Assembly: GCA_046533095.1 (NCBI GenBank)
Contig: JAJQRA010000020.1
Span: 62,001-126,000, forward strand
Origin: ZAX-1 sp046533095
GTDB taxonomy: Bacteria > Bacillota > Clostridia > Lachnospirales > Lachnospiraceae
Length of the DNA stretch: 64,000 nucleotides
Direction: 5' to 3'
Under the pieces are notes generated by a model. It was not told where the DNA came from and made no database searches. It saw only the letters and a list, made by a program, of their open reading frames with translations. Positions 34,278 through 42,513 of the stretch are shown piece after piece. Within the stretch, counting starts at the first letter, position 1. Each line of letters begins with the position of its first letter. The position numbers and the translations under genes were made by a program.

Positions 34278-34369
34278 ATATCTTATCAATGGCTTCAGGC
34301 AACGGGGGTTTTTATCTACAATATTTATTTTATATAAAATGTAGTTGTGATGGAGGCGCTAAATTATCA

Positions 34370-34849
34370 ATGGGAAAAAATAAATGGTTATGGAAAATAG
34401 GTACTGCCCTGCCAATCTTCGTTCTTTTGTGCTTTATCTTCTCTTTTTCGGAACAGACGGGGGAGGAATCGGCGGGCCTTAGTGGGAAAATAGCCTATTA
34501 CATAGCACAGGGGGAAAGCAAGCTGTTTTTGAAAAAATGGAGTGTGGAACAAGTAGAAGATAGGGCGCAGTCGCTGCAATTTCCGGTAAGGAAAGCGGCT
34601 CATATGAGTGAATATGCACTCCTATCTATTTTGTTTTGCATACATCTATGTGCCTATGATTTAACAAAAAAGAAAGTTGGCGCCATGGCATTATGTTTCA
34701 CGATCGTATGTGCTACAGGAGATGAAATACACCAATTGTTTGTGCCGGGACGAAGTGGACAGCCGCTTGATGTGCTCATAGATTCTGTTGGGGCATTCGC
34801 AGGAATGGGGCTGTTTTGTTTTCTATCCCGATCACGAAAGCGAACATAG
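34370..34849 (+). CDS. VanZ-like membrane protein
   Basis: A 159-residue VanZ-family protein with a first membrane segment (LWKIGTALPIFVLLCFIFSF), the conserved FSFSEQTGEESAGLSG, then FPVRKAAHMSEYALLSIL near residue 73 (the K-x-x-H-x-x-E-Y family motif), and a C-terminal pair of segments with DEIHQLFVPGRSGQPLDVLI near residue 117. VanZ itself gives low-level teicoplanin resistance; most homologues are of unknown role. The start at 34370 has GGAGG at 34352-34356, a slightly long spacing. It follows the S9 terminator and precedes prfB. Confidence 0.85.
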   Translation: MGKNKWLWKIGTALPIFVLLCFIFSFSEQTGEESAGLSGKIAYYIAQGESKLFLKKWSVEQVEDRAQSLQFPVRKAAHMSEYALLSILFCIHLCAYDLTKKKVGAMALCFTIVCATGDEIHQLFVPGRSGQPLDVLIDSVGAFAGMGLFCFLSRSRKRT

Positions 34850-34862
34850 CGTAAGCGATTGG

Positions 34863-34897
34863 ACGGGGTGTTTTGCGTAGCAAAATCCCGAGAATTT
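34863..34897 (+). repeat. Dispersed intergenic repeat, copy ii
   Basis: Contains TTTTGCGTAGCAAAATC with a small palindromic core (TTTTGC/GCAAAA), then CCGAGAATT. Over 32 bases it matches copy iv (52490-52527, opposite strand) at 28 positions. It sits directly upstream of the prfB promoter. Confidence 0.65.
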
Positions 34898-34898
34898 A

Positions 34899-34927
34899 TT
34901 GACGGAATATCGTTAAACTTATATAAT
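34899..34927 (+). promoter_or_regulatory. Promoter for prfB
   Basis: TTGACG (34899-34904), 17 bases, TATAAT (34922-34927), about 30 bases before the prfB start codon. Confidence 0.75.
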
Positions 34928-34958
34928 GGCTTTAGGAGAAGAAGAAAGAGGTGATACA

Positions 34959-36078
34959 ATGGTTGAATTAGACCGGTTTAAATATCTATTAAACAATTTT
35001 ACAGCACCATTAATCGAAGTGAGGGATTCACTTTGACCTCGCGAATAAGGGCGAAAAGGTGCAGGAACTTGAAAAAGAAATGGAAGAGGTGGATTTCTGG
35101 GAGGACTCAGAACGCTCTAAACAAAAAATGAAACAGCTAAAAAGCCTAAAAGACGACATCGAAACGTATAGCCGGTTGGAAGAAGAGTTTGAAGAAATTG
35201 AAACATTGCTTGAAATGGGCTATGAAACGAGTGACGCTTCGCTGATTCCAGAAATTGAACATGCAGTGCAAGTATTTGAAGATGCCTTTGAACAGATTAG
35301 GTTAAAGACGTTGCTCTCTGGAGAATATGATCAAGATCATGCGATTGTATCGTTGCATGCAGGTGCGGGCGGAACGGAATCCTGCGACTGGACTTCTATG
35401 CTGTTTCGCATGTATCGAAGGTGGGCAGAGGACAAAGGCTATACGGTAGAAGTTTTAGATTCTTTGGATGGCGAAGAGGCAGGCATAAAATCGATTACAT
35501 TTGAAGTACGGGGCGAGAATGCCTATGGCTATTTAAAATCGGAAAAAGGGGTTCACCGCTTGGTGCGTATATCGCCCTTTAACGCGGCGGGTAAACGACA
35601 AACGTCATTTGCATCCTGCGATGTCATGCCGGATATTGAGAAAGACATTGATATAGAAATAAACGATGACGACATACGCATTGACACATACCGCTCAAGT
35701 GGTGCAGGAGGGCAACATATCAACAAAACCTCATCCGCTATCCGGATTACCCATATACCAAGCCAAATCGTGGTACAATGCCAAAATGAACGTTCACAGC
35801 ATATGAACAAGGACAAGGCAATGCAGATGCTAAGAGCAAAGCTATATTTATTAAAACAAGAGGAGAATGCCCAGAAAGCCGCTGATATCCGTGGTGAAAT
35901 TACAGATATCGGCTGGGGCAACCAGATTAGGTCCTATGTGATGCAGCCTTATACAATGGTAAAAGATCATCGGACAAATGAAGAAACCGGAAATGTAGAC
36001 AGTGTGATGGATGGGAAGATTGGACTTTTCATGAACGCCTATTTAAAATGGTGTAGTTTAGGAGGTACGACCGGATAA
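34959..36078 (+). CDS. prfB: Peptide chain release factor 2 (programmed frameshift)
   Basis: RF2 reads UGA and UAA stops. The gene is in two frames: 34959-35033 (25 codons from ATG to CTT), then an in-frame TGA at 35034-35036; a +1 shift skips T35034 and resumes at GAC 35035 to the stop at 36078, giving about 372 residues. The joined protein contains the RF2-specific SPF tripeptide in RISPFNAAGKRQTSF and the catalytic GGQ in SSGAGGQHINKTSSAIR. AGGG at 35022-35025 and CTTTGAC at 35031-35037 form the classical slippery site. Low RF2 favours frameshifting, so the protein controls its own synthesis. AAGAGGTGATAC precedes the ATG. Confidence 0.96.
35022..35037 (+). promoter_or_regulatory. RF2 programmed +1 frameshift site
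   Basis: AGGG (35022-35025) acts as the internal Shine-Dalgarno-like stimulator, followed after five bases by CTT-TGA-C (35031-35037). Ribosomes pausing at TGA slip by one base on CTT. Confidence 0.93.
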
Positions 36079-36106
36079 CTACGAATCTATAAAATAAATA
36101 ACGTTG

Positions 36107-36157
36107 GTCCCTGTTATGGTAGAATGATTAGAATGTACCATGATAGGGACTAATTTT
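36107..36157 (+). terminator. Terminator of prfB
   Basis: GTCCCTGTTATGGTA (36107-36121) pairs with TACCATGATAGGGAC (36136-36150), with two G-U pairs, followed by TAATTTT. The right arm is also the first unit of the neighbouring repeat. Confidence 0.7.
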
Positions 36158-36295
36158 AAGGATTGCCTTAAGAGGAGGAGGGGTTGATTTTAAGATAGGG
36201 CTGGTTTTAGGATTTTAAGATAGGGCTGGTTTTAGGAGCTGCCTTAAGAGGGTGAAGGGATTAATTTTAAGATAGAGGCTAATTTTAGGAGTTGC
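36142..36295 (+). repeat. 77-bp composite tandem repeat downstream of prfB
   Basis: GATAGGG-type units begin at 36142, 36194, 36219 and 36271, with spacings of 52, 25 and 52 bases, so two 77-bp periods. Shared elements are GATAGGGCTGGTTTTAGGA and GCCTTAAGAGG. It fills much of the 304-bp gap between prfB and the ACT gene, which holds no gene. Confidence 0.75.
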
Positions 36296-36382
36296 ATTAG
36301 AAGTGGAAATGTGTTAGTATCTTTGGTATAAACACAAATGTGTTTCCGACAAAAACACCACATGCACATATAGGAGAAATGA

Positions 36383-36826
36383 ATGGAAACCAAGACACAA
36401 TATTTTGTACTGAAAAAAAAGGCTGTACCGGAGGTTTTGCAAAGGGTAGTGGAGGCGAAGAAGCTGCTGGAATCGGACCGGGCAGAATCCGTCCAAGCAG
36501 CGACGAGCAAAGTAGGAATCAGCAGAAGCTCGTTTTACAAGTATAAAGATGATATTTTTCCATTTCATGATAATGCAAAGGGAAAGACGATCACGATGGT
36601 TGTCCAGCTAAATGATGAACCGGGATTGTTGTCGGTAGTTATTCGAATTGTTGCAGACTATAGGGCCAATATTTTGACAATCCATCAAAGCATCCCGGTC
36701 AATGGAGTTGCTACGCTTACATTGAGCGTAGACATATTGCCTGAAACGAAAGATGTATCATTGATGATTGAAACGATAGAGCAACAGGTGGGAATACATT
36801 ATTTGAAAATATTAGCAAGGGAATAG
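36383..36826 (+). CDS. UPF0735/PheB-like ACT-domain protein
   Basis: A 147-residue protein of the UPF0735 ACT family. The N-terminus (KTQYFVLKKKAVPEVLQRVV, then SKVGISRSSFYKYKDDIFPF near residue 45) looks like a small DNA-binding-like segment. Residues about 70-145 are an ACT domain (VVQLNDEPGLLSVVIRIVAD, then RANILTIHQSIPVNGVATLT). ACT domains bind amino acids. It lies 29 bases ahead of hom, whose own C-terminal ACT domain is degenerate, so it may be a separate amino-acid sensor for this operon. AGGAGA is five bases before the ATG. The old name PheB (chorismate mutase) is doubtful. Confidence 0.85.
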   Translation: METKTQYFVLKKKAVPEVLQRVVEAKKLLESDRAESVQAATSKVGISRSSFYKYKDDIFPFHDNAKGKTITMVVQLNDEPGLLSVVIRIVADYRANILTIHQSIPVNGVATLTLSVDILPETKDVSLMIETIEQQVGIHYLKILARE

Positions 36827-36855
36827 AAAGTGAATGAAAAGTAAAAGGAGTATGC

Positions 36856-38058
36856 ATGATTAAAATAGCAGTATTAGGGTATGGGACAATCGGTTCTGGT
36901 GTTGTAGAAGTATTACAGATGAATAAAGAGAGTATTGCCAAGCGGGCAGGCGATGAAATTGAAGTAAAATATGTCTTAGATTTAAGGGATTTTCCAAACG
37001 ATCCAATTCAGCCGAAAGTGGTCCATACGTATGAGACCATAGAACAAGATCCGGAAATCCAAGTAGTTGTAGAGGCTATGGGCGGTATTGAGCCGGCCTA
37101 TACCTTTGTAAAAGCCGCACTGCTGGCAGGGAAAAATGTAACAACCTCGAATAAGGCACTGGTTGCAAAGCATGGGGCTTCTTTGCTTGCGATTGCAAAA
37201 GAAAACAATGTTAGCTTCTTGTTTGAGGCAAGTGTAGGTGGCGGAATCCCGATCATACGGCCATTAAATTCCTCCCTTACTGCAGATGAAATAGAAGAAA
37301 TCACCGGCATATTAAATGGAACGACAAATTATATACTAAGCAAAATGACATTTGAAAATTTGGAATTTGAGGACGTATTAAAAGATGCACAGGCAAAAGG
37401 CTATGCGGAGGCAGATCCAACAGCCGATGTAGAAGGGCATGACGCTTGCCGTAAGATTGCAATTTTAACATCCCTCGTCTGTGGGCGGCAGGTTGATTTT
37501 GAGGAAATATATACCGAAGGCATCACATCCATTACAGCAACTGACATCAAGTATGCAACAGCGATGGGCAAAGTGATTAAGCTGTTGGCTACCAGCAAGA
37601 AAGTAAACAATAGCTACTATGCAATGGTTGCACCTGTTATGCTCTCAAGGGAACATCCTCTTTACAACGTAAACGATGTATTTAATGCAATTTTCGTACA
37701 TGGGAATGTATTAGGCGATGCAATGTTCTATGGAAGCGGCGCCGGAAAACTTCCAACAGCCAGTGCTGTCGTTGCAGATATTGTAGACATTGTAAAGCAC
37801 CTTGGTACAACGATAGCAATTGAATGGAGTTCCAAAAAACTGGATTTGATCGATTGTAAAAATGCCGCAAGCAGATTTTTTGTCCGCACAACTGACGATG
37901 AAGCAGCAATAGAGGGTGCTTTTAAAATGGTAGAATATGTGAAAGCACCGGGCATTTTAGGTGAAATTGGTTTTCTTACAGCAGAAATGACAGAGTTTGA
38001 ATATGAAAAAAAAGCAGGAAAATTAAAGCAGATCAAACAGATGATTCGCGTGGAATAG
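36856..38058 (+). CDS. hom: Homoserine dehydrogenase
   Basis: Reduces aspartate semialdehyde to homoserine, the branch to threonine and methionine. The 400 residues show the NAD(P) fold (IAVLGYGTIGSGVVEVL near residue 4), TSNKALVAKHGASL near 97, GGGIPIIRPLNSSLTADEIE near 124, GILNGTTNYILSKM near 148 and EADPTADVEGHDACRKIAIL near 184. About 60 residues after the catalytic part (SRFFVRTTDDEAAIEGAF to the end) are shorter than a normal ACT domain and lack its glycine-rich turn. Feedback control by threonine may then be altered or moved to the upstream ACT protein. This is inferred. Confidence 0.93.
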   Translation: MIKIAVLGYGTIGSGVVEVLQMNKESIAKRAGDEIEVKYVLDLRDFPNDPIQPKVVHTYETIEQDPEIQVVVEAMGGIEPAYTFVKAALLAGKNVTTSNKALVAKHGASLLAIAKENNVSFLFEASVGGGIPIIRPLNSSLTADEIEEITGILNGTTNYILSKMTFENLEFEDVLKDAQAKGYAEADPTADVEGHDACRKIAILTSLVCGRQVDFEEIYTEGITSITATDIKYATAMGKVIKLLATSKKVNNSYYAMVAPVMLSREHPLYNVNDVFNAIFVHGNVLGDAMFYGSGAGKLPTASAVVADIVDIVKHLGTTIAIEWSSKKLDLIDCKNAASRFFVRTTDDEAAIEGAFKMVEYVKAPGILGEIGFLTAEMTEFEYEKKAGKLKQIKQMIRVE

Positions 38059-38067
38059 AGGGGCATT

Positions 38068-39288
38068 ATGAAATATATCATTATATTAGGAGATGGAATG
38101 GCTGACCTGCCAATTGAAAGCTTAGGAGGAAAGACACCGCTTGCCTATGCTAAAACGCCGAATATGGATGAACTGGCCTCTATGGGGGAAATTGGTATGG
38201 CGCATACCATACCGACGGGCATGAAACCGGGCAGCGATACGGCGAACTTGTCCGTATTGGGATATGACCCACAACAGTATTATTCCGGTCGCTCTCCGCT
38301 AGAAGCATTAAGTATAGGTGTGGACATGAAAGACACAGATGTTGCATTGCGGTGCAATTTCGTAACGCTTTCTGAAGAGGAGGATGACTATGAGGACCGG
38401 ACGATTCTTGACCATAGTTCCGGGGAAATTAAAACAGAGGATGCCGCCGTTTTGCTCGATGCAGTGAAGAAAGAACTAGAAAGCGAAAGCTATCACTACT
38501 ATGTAGGCACCAGCTATCGCCACCTCCTTATTTGGAAAGAAGGAACGATACTAGAAGAGCTAATACAGCCCCACGATGTGCTAGGGCAGACGATAGGGCG
38601 GCATTTGCCAACAGATCCTACGCTTTTAAGTATGATGAAAAAAAGCTATCGTATCCTGGTAAACCATCCGATTAATGTAAAACGAAAGGAAGCGGGACTG
38701 CATCCTGCGAATTCCTGCTGGTTTTGGGGAGCTGGCACAAGGCCGGCACTGACCTCTTTTGAACAGAAGAACCATATCAGCGGGGCAATGGTTTCGGCAG
38801 TAGATTTATTAAAGGGGATTGCCGTTGGAGCCTCTATGAAAAATATTTTAGTAGGCGGTGCAAATGGCGGTCTGCATACAAATTATGAGGGCAAGGCAAG
38901 CGCGGCGGTAGAAGTGCTGACAAAGGGAAATTGTGATTTTGTATATGTGCATGTGGAGGCACCGGACGAGATGGGGCATCAAGGAGATATACAAAAGAAA
39001 ATACAGGCAATTGAATACCTAGACGCAAGGGTTATCGCTCCGATTAAGGCAGGGCTAGAAGCGGCAAAAGAAGAATTTCGTATGATGATACTGCCGGATC
39101 ACCCTACCCCGATTTGTATCCGAACGCATACAGGCGATGATGTGCCATATTTGCTGTATGACAGCAGAAATATACAACATAATACATGGAACTATAATGA
39201 ATTGGAAGCGGCAAAAAGTGGACATTATATAGAAAAGGGCCATGAGATTATAGATTATTTGATAGAAGGGAGAAGCTGCGCAATATAA
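38068..39288 (+). CDS. ApgM-type phosphoglycerate-mutase-family protein, possible homoserine kinase analogue
   Basis: A 406-residue alkaline-phosphatase-superfamily enzyme of the archaeal-type cofactor-independent phosphoglycerate mutase group. Metal-site motifs are ILGDGMADLP at the start, GSDTANLSVLGYDP near residue 54, VHVEAPDEMGHQGD near residue 293 and LPDHPTPICIRTHTGDDVPY near residue 336. It sits between hom (9-base gap) and lysC, and no classical thrB is present. Genes of this type in the same position in other Clostridia and Chloroflexi have been predicted to replace homoserine kinase (recalled). Glycolytic mutase activity remains possible. Confidence 0.8.
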   Translation: MKYIIILGDGMADLPIESLGGKTPLAYAKTPNMDELASMGEIGMAHTIPTGMKPGSDTANLSVLGYDPQQYYSGRSPLEALSIGVDMKDTDVALRCNFVTLSEEEDDYEDRTILDHSSGEIKTEDAAVLLDAVKKELESESYHYYVGTSYRHLLIWKEGTILEELIQPHDVLGQTIGRHLPTDPTLLSMMKKSYRILVNHPINVKRKEAGLHPANSCWFWGAGTRPALTSFEQKNHISGAMVSAVDLLKGIAVGASMKNILVGGANGGLHTNYEGKASAAVEVLTKGNCDFVYVHVEAPDEMGHQGDIQKKIQAIEYLDARVIAPIKAGLEAAKEEFRMMILPDHPTPICIRTHTGDDVPYLLYDSRNIQHNTWNYNELEAAKSGHYIEKGHEIIDYLIEGRSCAI

Positions 39289-39462
39289 AGGAAACACCAC
39301 CGCCACGAAGCTTACAAGGACTTTGTAAAGTGGGCTTGGTATACGTTTGCACAAGGTTAAAAAAAACTTGCCAAGGGTTTTGATGTATCGCTAAGTGGGC
39401 GAAGTGTTCTTTCACACTAGGTTTAAGGAAACCGCGCCAAGTGTTTCATGCAGCAAAGAGTT

Positions 39463-40668
39463 ATGCTTGTAGTTAAAAAATTCGGTGGCAGTTCTGTTGC
39501 CGATAAGGAAAAGATTTATAATGTGGCAAGAAGGTGTATGGAGGATTATAAAAAGGGGCATAGTGTCGTGGTTGTTTTGTCCGCAATGGGTAAAACAACG
39601 GATCATTTAATTGAGATGGCGAAAGATATGAATCCCAATCCCTCCAAACGGGAACTGGATGTATTGCTTTCCACCGGAGAGCAGGTTTGCGTAGCATTGA
39701 TGTCCATGGCGCTAGATGCATTGGGAGTCCCGGCAGTTTCATTAAATGCTTTTCAGGTCGTGATGCATACTTCGTCTAAATACGGAAATGCCCGTTTTAA
39801 AAGAATTGATTCAGAGCGGATCAATCAGGAATTGGATAATCGAAAAATCGTAGTCATTACCGGATTTCAAGGTGTGAATAAACTAGATGATATCACAACG
39901 CTTGGTCGCGGGGGATCTGACACGACTGCGGTTGCACTAGCGGCGGCATTAAAGGCAGATGCCTGTGAGATCTATACAGATGTAGAAGGTATCTATACGG
40001 CAGATCCAAGGGTCGTATCAAATGCCAGAAAAATGAATGAAATTACCTATGATGAGATGTTGGAGTTGGCAACATTAGGTGCCAAAGTATTGCACAATCG
40101 CTCTGTAGAAATGGCTAAAAAATATGGTGTACAGCTGGTTGTACGTTCTAGCTTAAACGAAGCAGAAGGAACAATTGTTAAGGAGGAGGTAGATGTGGAA
40201 AGTATGCTTGTAAGTGGGGTTGCAGTAGATAAAAATACAGCGAGGATAGCACTGATTGGATTAAAAGATACACCGGGAATTGCATTTCGGGTATTTGACT
40301 TAATGGGAAAGCATAATATCAATGTAGATGTTATTTTGCAGTCTGTAGGGCGCGACAACACGAAAGATATTTCTTTTACGATTGAAAGAGATAATATTAA
40401 GGAAGCAATTACGGTTTTAGAAGACAATAAAAACCGTATTACTGCACAAAGGATTGAAACAGATGAAACAATTGCAAAATTGTCTGTTGTAGGGGCTGGT
40501 ATGCAAAGCAACGCAGGTGTGGCCGCCATGATGTTTGAAGCACTTTATAATGTGGGCGTCAATATACGCATGATTTCCACTTCGGAAATCCGCATAACCG
40601 TGCTCATTGATGAACAGGACGTAGACAGGGCTATGCGTGCAGTACATGATCAGTTTATGGAAGACTAG
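39463..40668 (+). CDS. lysC: Aspartate kinase
   Basis: First enzyme of the aspartate family: aspartate + ATP to aspartyl phosphate. The 401 residues begin MLVVKKFGGSSVADKEKIYN, with GRGGSDTTAVALAAALKADA near residue 153 and DVEGIYTADPRVV near 178. Two C-terminal ACT domains follow (LIGLKDTPGIAFRVFDLMGK near 262; VGAGMQSNAGVAAMMFEALY near 344), the usual seat of lysine/threonine inhibition. The ATG at 39463 gives the family's normal start; an ATG at 39448 is also possible, and neither has an ideal ribosome site. A 174-bp gap without a clear signal separates it from the ApgM-type gene. Its 3' end overlaps the convergent DUF975-like gene by four bases. Confidence 0.94.
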   Translation: MLVVKKFGGSSVADKEKIYNVARRCMEDYKKGHSVVVVLSAMGKTTDHLIEMAKDMNPNPSKRELDVLLSTGEQVCVALMSMALDALGVPAVSLNAFQVVMHTSSKYGNARFKRIDSERINQELDNRKIVVITGFQGVNKLDDITTLGRGGSDTTAVALAAALKADACEIYTDVEGIYTADPRVVSNARKMNEITYDEMLELATLGAKVLHNRSVEMAKKYGVQLVVRSSLNEAEGTIVKEEVDVESMLVSGVAVDKNTARIALIGLKDTPGIAFRVFDLMGKHNINVDVILQSVGRDNTKDISFTIERDNIKEAITVLEDNKNRITAQRIETDETIAKLSVVGAGMQSNAGVAAMMFEALYNVGVNIRMISTSEIRITVLIDEQDVDRAMRAVHDQFMED

Positions 40669-41555
40669 CCATTATCCGTTGTGTCTGAATACGGGCTAGG
40701 CGAATCTGGTGCGTCTGAATACGGGTTAGATGAATCTGCTACGTCTGAATAAGAGTTAGGTGAATCTGCTACGTCTGAATACGGGTTAGGAATATTCGCA
40801 GCGTCTGAATATGGGTTAGGCTTATCCTCTATATGAAAAGGCTGCTCCAGCTCACCGGAAACATCTAAATAAAAGCTGGTTGTAGTCTGCACTATATAGG
40901 GGACTATCCATAGAAATCCAATAGAGCAGGACAGCACGCCCAACAAGCTCCAGCCAATAAAACTTAATTGAATGTAAAAGAGGCGGCCTTTATTTCCGGC
41001 CATCAATCTGGAACTTTCTCGAAATGCTTCTGATATGCCCATAGCAGGGTGGTCAACCAGCAAAAAGAAAACTAACGCATAGGTTAGCGATAGGATCACA
41101 ACTGCAATGATTGCCAGGATATAGCAGACAATTGCGGCAATAGAAATGGTAGCGGAGAAGCCTCTTATGACAGCTAAAACAAGAAGAAAAAGGGATGGGG
41201 CAAATAGGCCGACTGCGATTACAAATAGAAGCAGGAAAGCCAGTATAAAACGAACCGGGCGCGTAAACCCATAAAATAAATCGGAAAAGCGAGGCTGCGC
41301 TTTTCTGGCTATGGATAGATGGATGGTCAAGGTTCCTGCCTGAAATATAATACTTGCTAAACTGATCAGGAAAGAAACAAAAAAGTAAATAATCATATGT
41401 GCTACGTTGCTTTCGATGTCTAATATAATCGAAAAAGGTGTCATTATCACGAAGAGGATGATAGAAGATACGACCATGGCGCCCATTGGGATACCGTAGC
41501 GACTATTTAATGCTCCTCGTGAAATTCTTTTTAATTCGGCTGAGTTTCTTTTCAT
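40665..41555 (-). CDS. DUF975-like multi-pass membrane protein with repeat tail
   Basis: A 296-residue membrane protein resembling the DUF975 family: RISRGALNSRYGIPMGAMVV at the start, about six hydrophobic segments, and the cytosolic-like FRESSRLMAGNKGRLFYIQL near residue 190 followed by SFIGWSLLGVLSC. The last 50 residues are five decapeptide repeats of the type NPYSDVADSP (40668-40817), which do not belong to the family. The upstream partner gene carries similar SPYSNY motifs at its N-terminus. Function is unknown. It ends inside the last codons of lysC. Confidence 0.72.
   Translation of the reverse strand: MKRNSAELKRISRGALNSRYGIPMGAMVVSSIILFVIMTPFSIILDIESNVAHMIIYFFVSFLISLASIIFQAGTLTIHLSIARKAQPRFSDLFYGFTRPVRFILAFLLLFVIAVGLFAPSLFLLVLAVIRGFSATISIAAIVCYILAIIAVVILSLTYALVFFLLVDHPAMGISEAFRESSRLMAGNKGRLFYIQLSFIGWSLLGVLSCSIGFLWIVPYIVQTTTSFYLDVSGELEQPFHIEDKPNPYSDAANIPNPYSDVADSPNSYSDVADSSNPYSDAPDSPSPYSDTTDNG
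40668..40817 (-). repeat. Five 30-bp repeats encoding a decapeptide tail
   Basis: Units read NPYSDAANIP, NPYSDVADSP, NSYSDVADSS, NPYSDAPDSP, SPYSDTTDNG. The 30-bp period keeps frame, so copy number can vary without breaking the gene. Confidence 0.9.
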
Positions 41556-41602
41556 GCTAATTCATAATCTCCAATTCACATTTTTTTGCAATTTATTTTG
41601 TT

Positions 41603-42250
41603 TTAAGCTACATAGTCTATACGTTGCCCTTTTGAAAATTCGGCAGCCAAGACTCTTCTATTTTTATCATACGGATTTTCGGGCTGCTTAAACTTTACGT
41701 CCTGCTTAGCGGAATTTTCTGTCTTTTGATCGAATTTTACTTCTTTGCTGGAAAGGGGATTCCCTGTTTTTTGATCAAACTTTACTTCAACCTTTTTGCC
41801 GGGATATTTGATACTGGTCGTAGTCGTTCCACCAGAAACGTAGGTCGTCCCACATTCAGGGCATATGGCAGTCTTAATAGAAACAGAGGCACGTATCACT
41901 TTGCCACCATCTTGTGCAGCTTTTGCATAGGCATTTGCAACGTGTTCCCCCTCATGTGCCTGAACCTTTGCGGCGGCGGCTTCCGGCGAAACACGTGTAG
42001 GCGATTTAAAGGAAACATTTTCATTGGAACCGTCTACGTATACGCGGTTTTTACATGTTTGACATTCTTCCGGTGCCGAAACGCCATTTGTTTTCTTCGC
42101 ATCTGCATCCTTTAAACCTTGCAGGGAAGGAGTGTCGCTATCTTTGTTGCTGTTCGTGCCATAATTGCTATATGGGCTGTTATTGCTGTTGCCGTAGGGA
42201 CTGCTATAATTGCTATATGGGGATAATTCATTTGAAATACTGCCAATCAT
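41603..42250 (-). CDS. SprA-related putative metalloprotease
   Basis: A 215-residue protein resembling the SprA-related family. It has a HExxH-type zinc motif (VQAHEGEHVANAYAKAAQDG, near residue 98), two Cys pairs (CQTC near 63; CPECGTTYVSGGTTTT near 129) and a Lys/Glu-rich C-terminal part with a repeated KEVKFDQKT segment. The first 35 residues are Ser/Asn/Tyr-rich (SPYSNYSSPYGNSNNSPYSN), echoing the NPYSD tail of the gene behind it. No signal peptide is evident. It is preceded by AGGAGG and separated from the DUF975-like gene by 47 bases, so the two likely form an operon. Confidence 0.72.
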   Translation of the reverse strand: MIGSISNELSPYSNYSSPYGNSNNSPYSNYGTNSNKDSDTPSLQGLKDADAKKTNGVSAPEECQTCKNRVYVDGSNENVSFKSPTRVSPEAAAAKVQAHEGEHVANAYAKAAQDGGKVIRASVSIKTAICPECGTTYVSGGTTTTSIKYPGKKVEVKFDQKTGNPLSSKEVKFDQKTENSAKQDVKFKQPENPYDKNRRVLAAEFSKGQRIDYVA

Positions 42251-42355
42251 AAAAAATACCTCCTACCAAGCTTTGGATGAAAACTTGTTTCCTTCACGAT
42301 AAGGATGCACACGATTGCAAGAGGAAGTTCGCTGAGCTTGGCTGCAATCGGCGCA

Positions 42356-42382
42356 GATATAATATCCTGTGGATATTATATC
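42356..42382. promoter_or_regulatory. Perfect 12-bp palindrome upstream of the SprA-related gene
   Basis: GATATAATATCC (42356-42367) and GGATATTATATC (42371-42382) are separated by TGT. Both arms contain a TATAAT-like sequence, so it can act as an operator over a -10 element. It lies about 105 bases upstream of the gene. Confidence 0.55.
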
Positions 42383-42429
42383 ATATTTTGTATTTAAAAC
42401 AAGAAGTTTCCAAAATCACCTTAAATTAT

Positions 42430-42498
42430 CAAAAGCACCTGCTTTCTGTATTTGATTTTTCTTTGTAGCAAAATCAACACACAAAGCAGGTGCTTTTG
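42430..42498. terminator. Long-stem bidirectional terminator after spoVG
   Basis: CAAAAGCACCTGCTTT (42430-42445) pairs perfectly over 16 bases with AAAGCAGGTGCTTTTG (42483-42498). The 37-base loop contains a second small stem (GATTTT/AAAATC). A- and T-runs flank both ends. Confidence 0.8.
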
Positions 42499-42513
42499 TA
42501 GCTTTATTGCCTA

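Noticed and set aside
34163..34369. N-terminal extension of the VanZ-like frame
   Set aside because: It crosses the rplM-rpsI terminator and has no family similarity; translation more likely starts at 34370.
40047..40529. 160-codon - strand open frame inside lysC
   Set aside because: Shadow of the ACT domains; Ser/Thr/Ile-rich composition typical of antisense translation.
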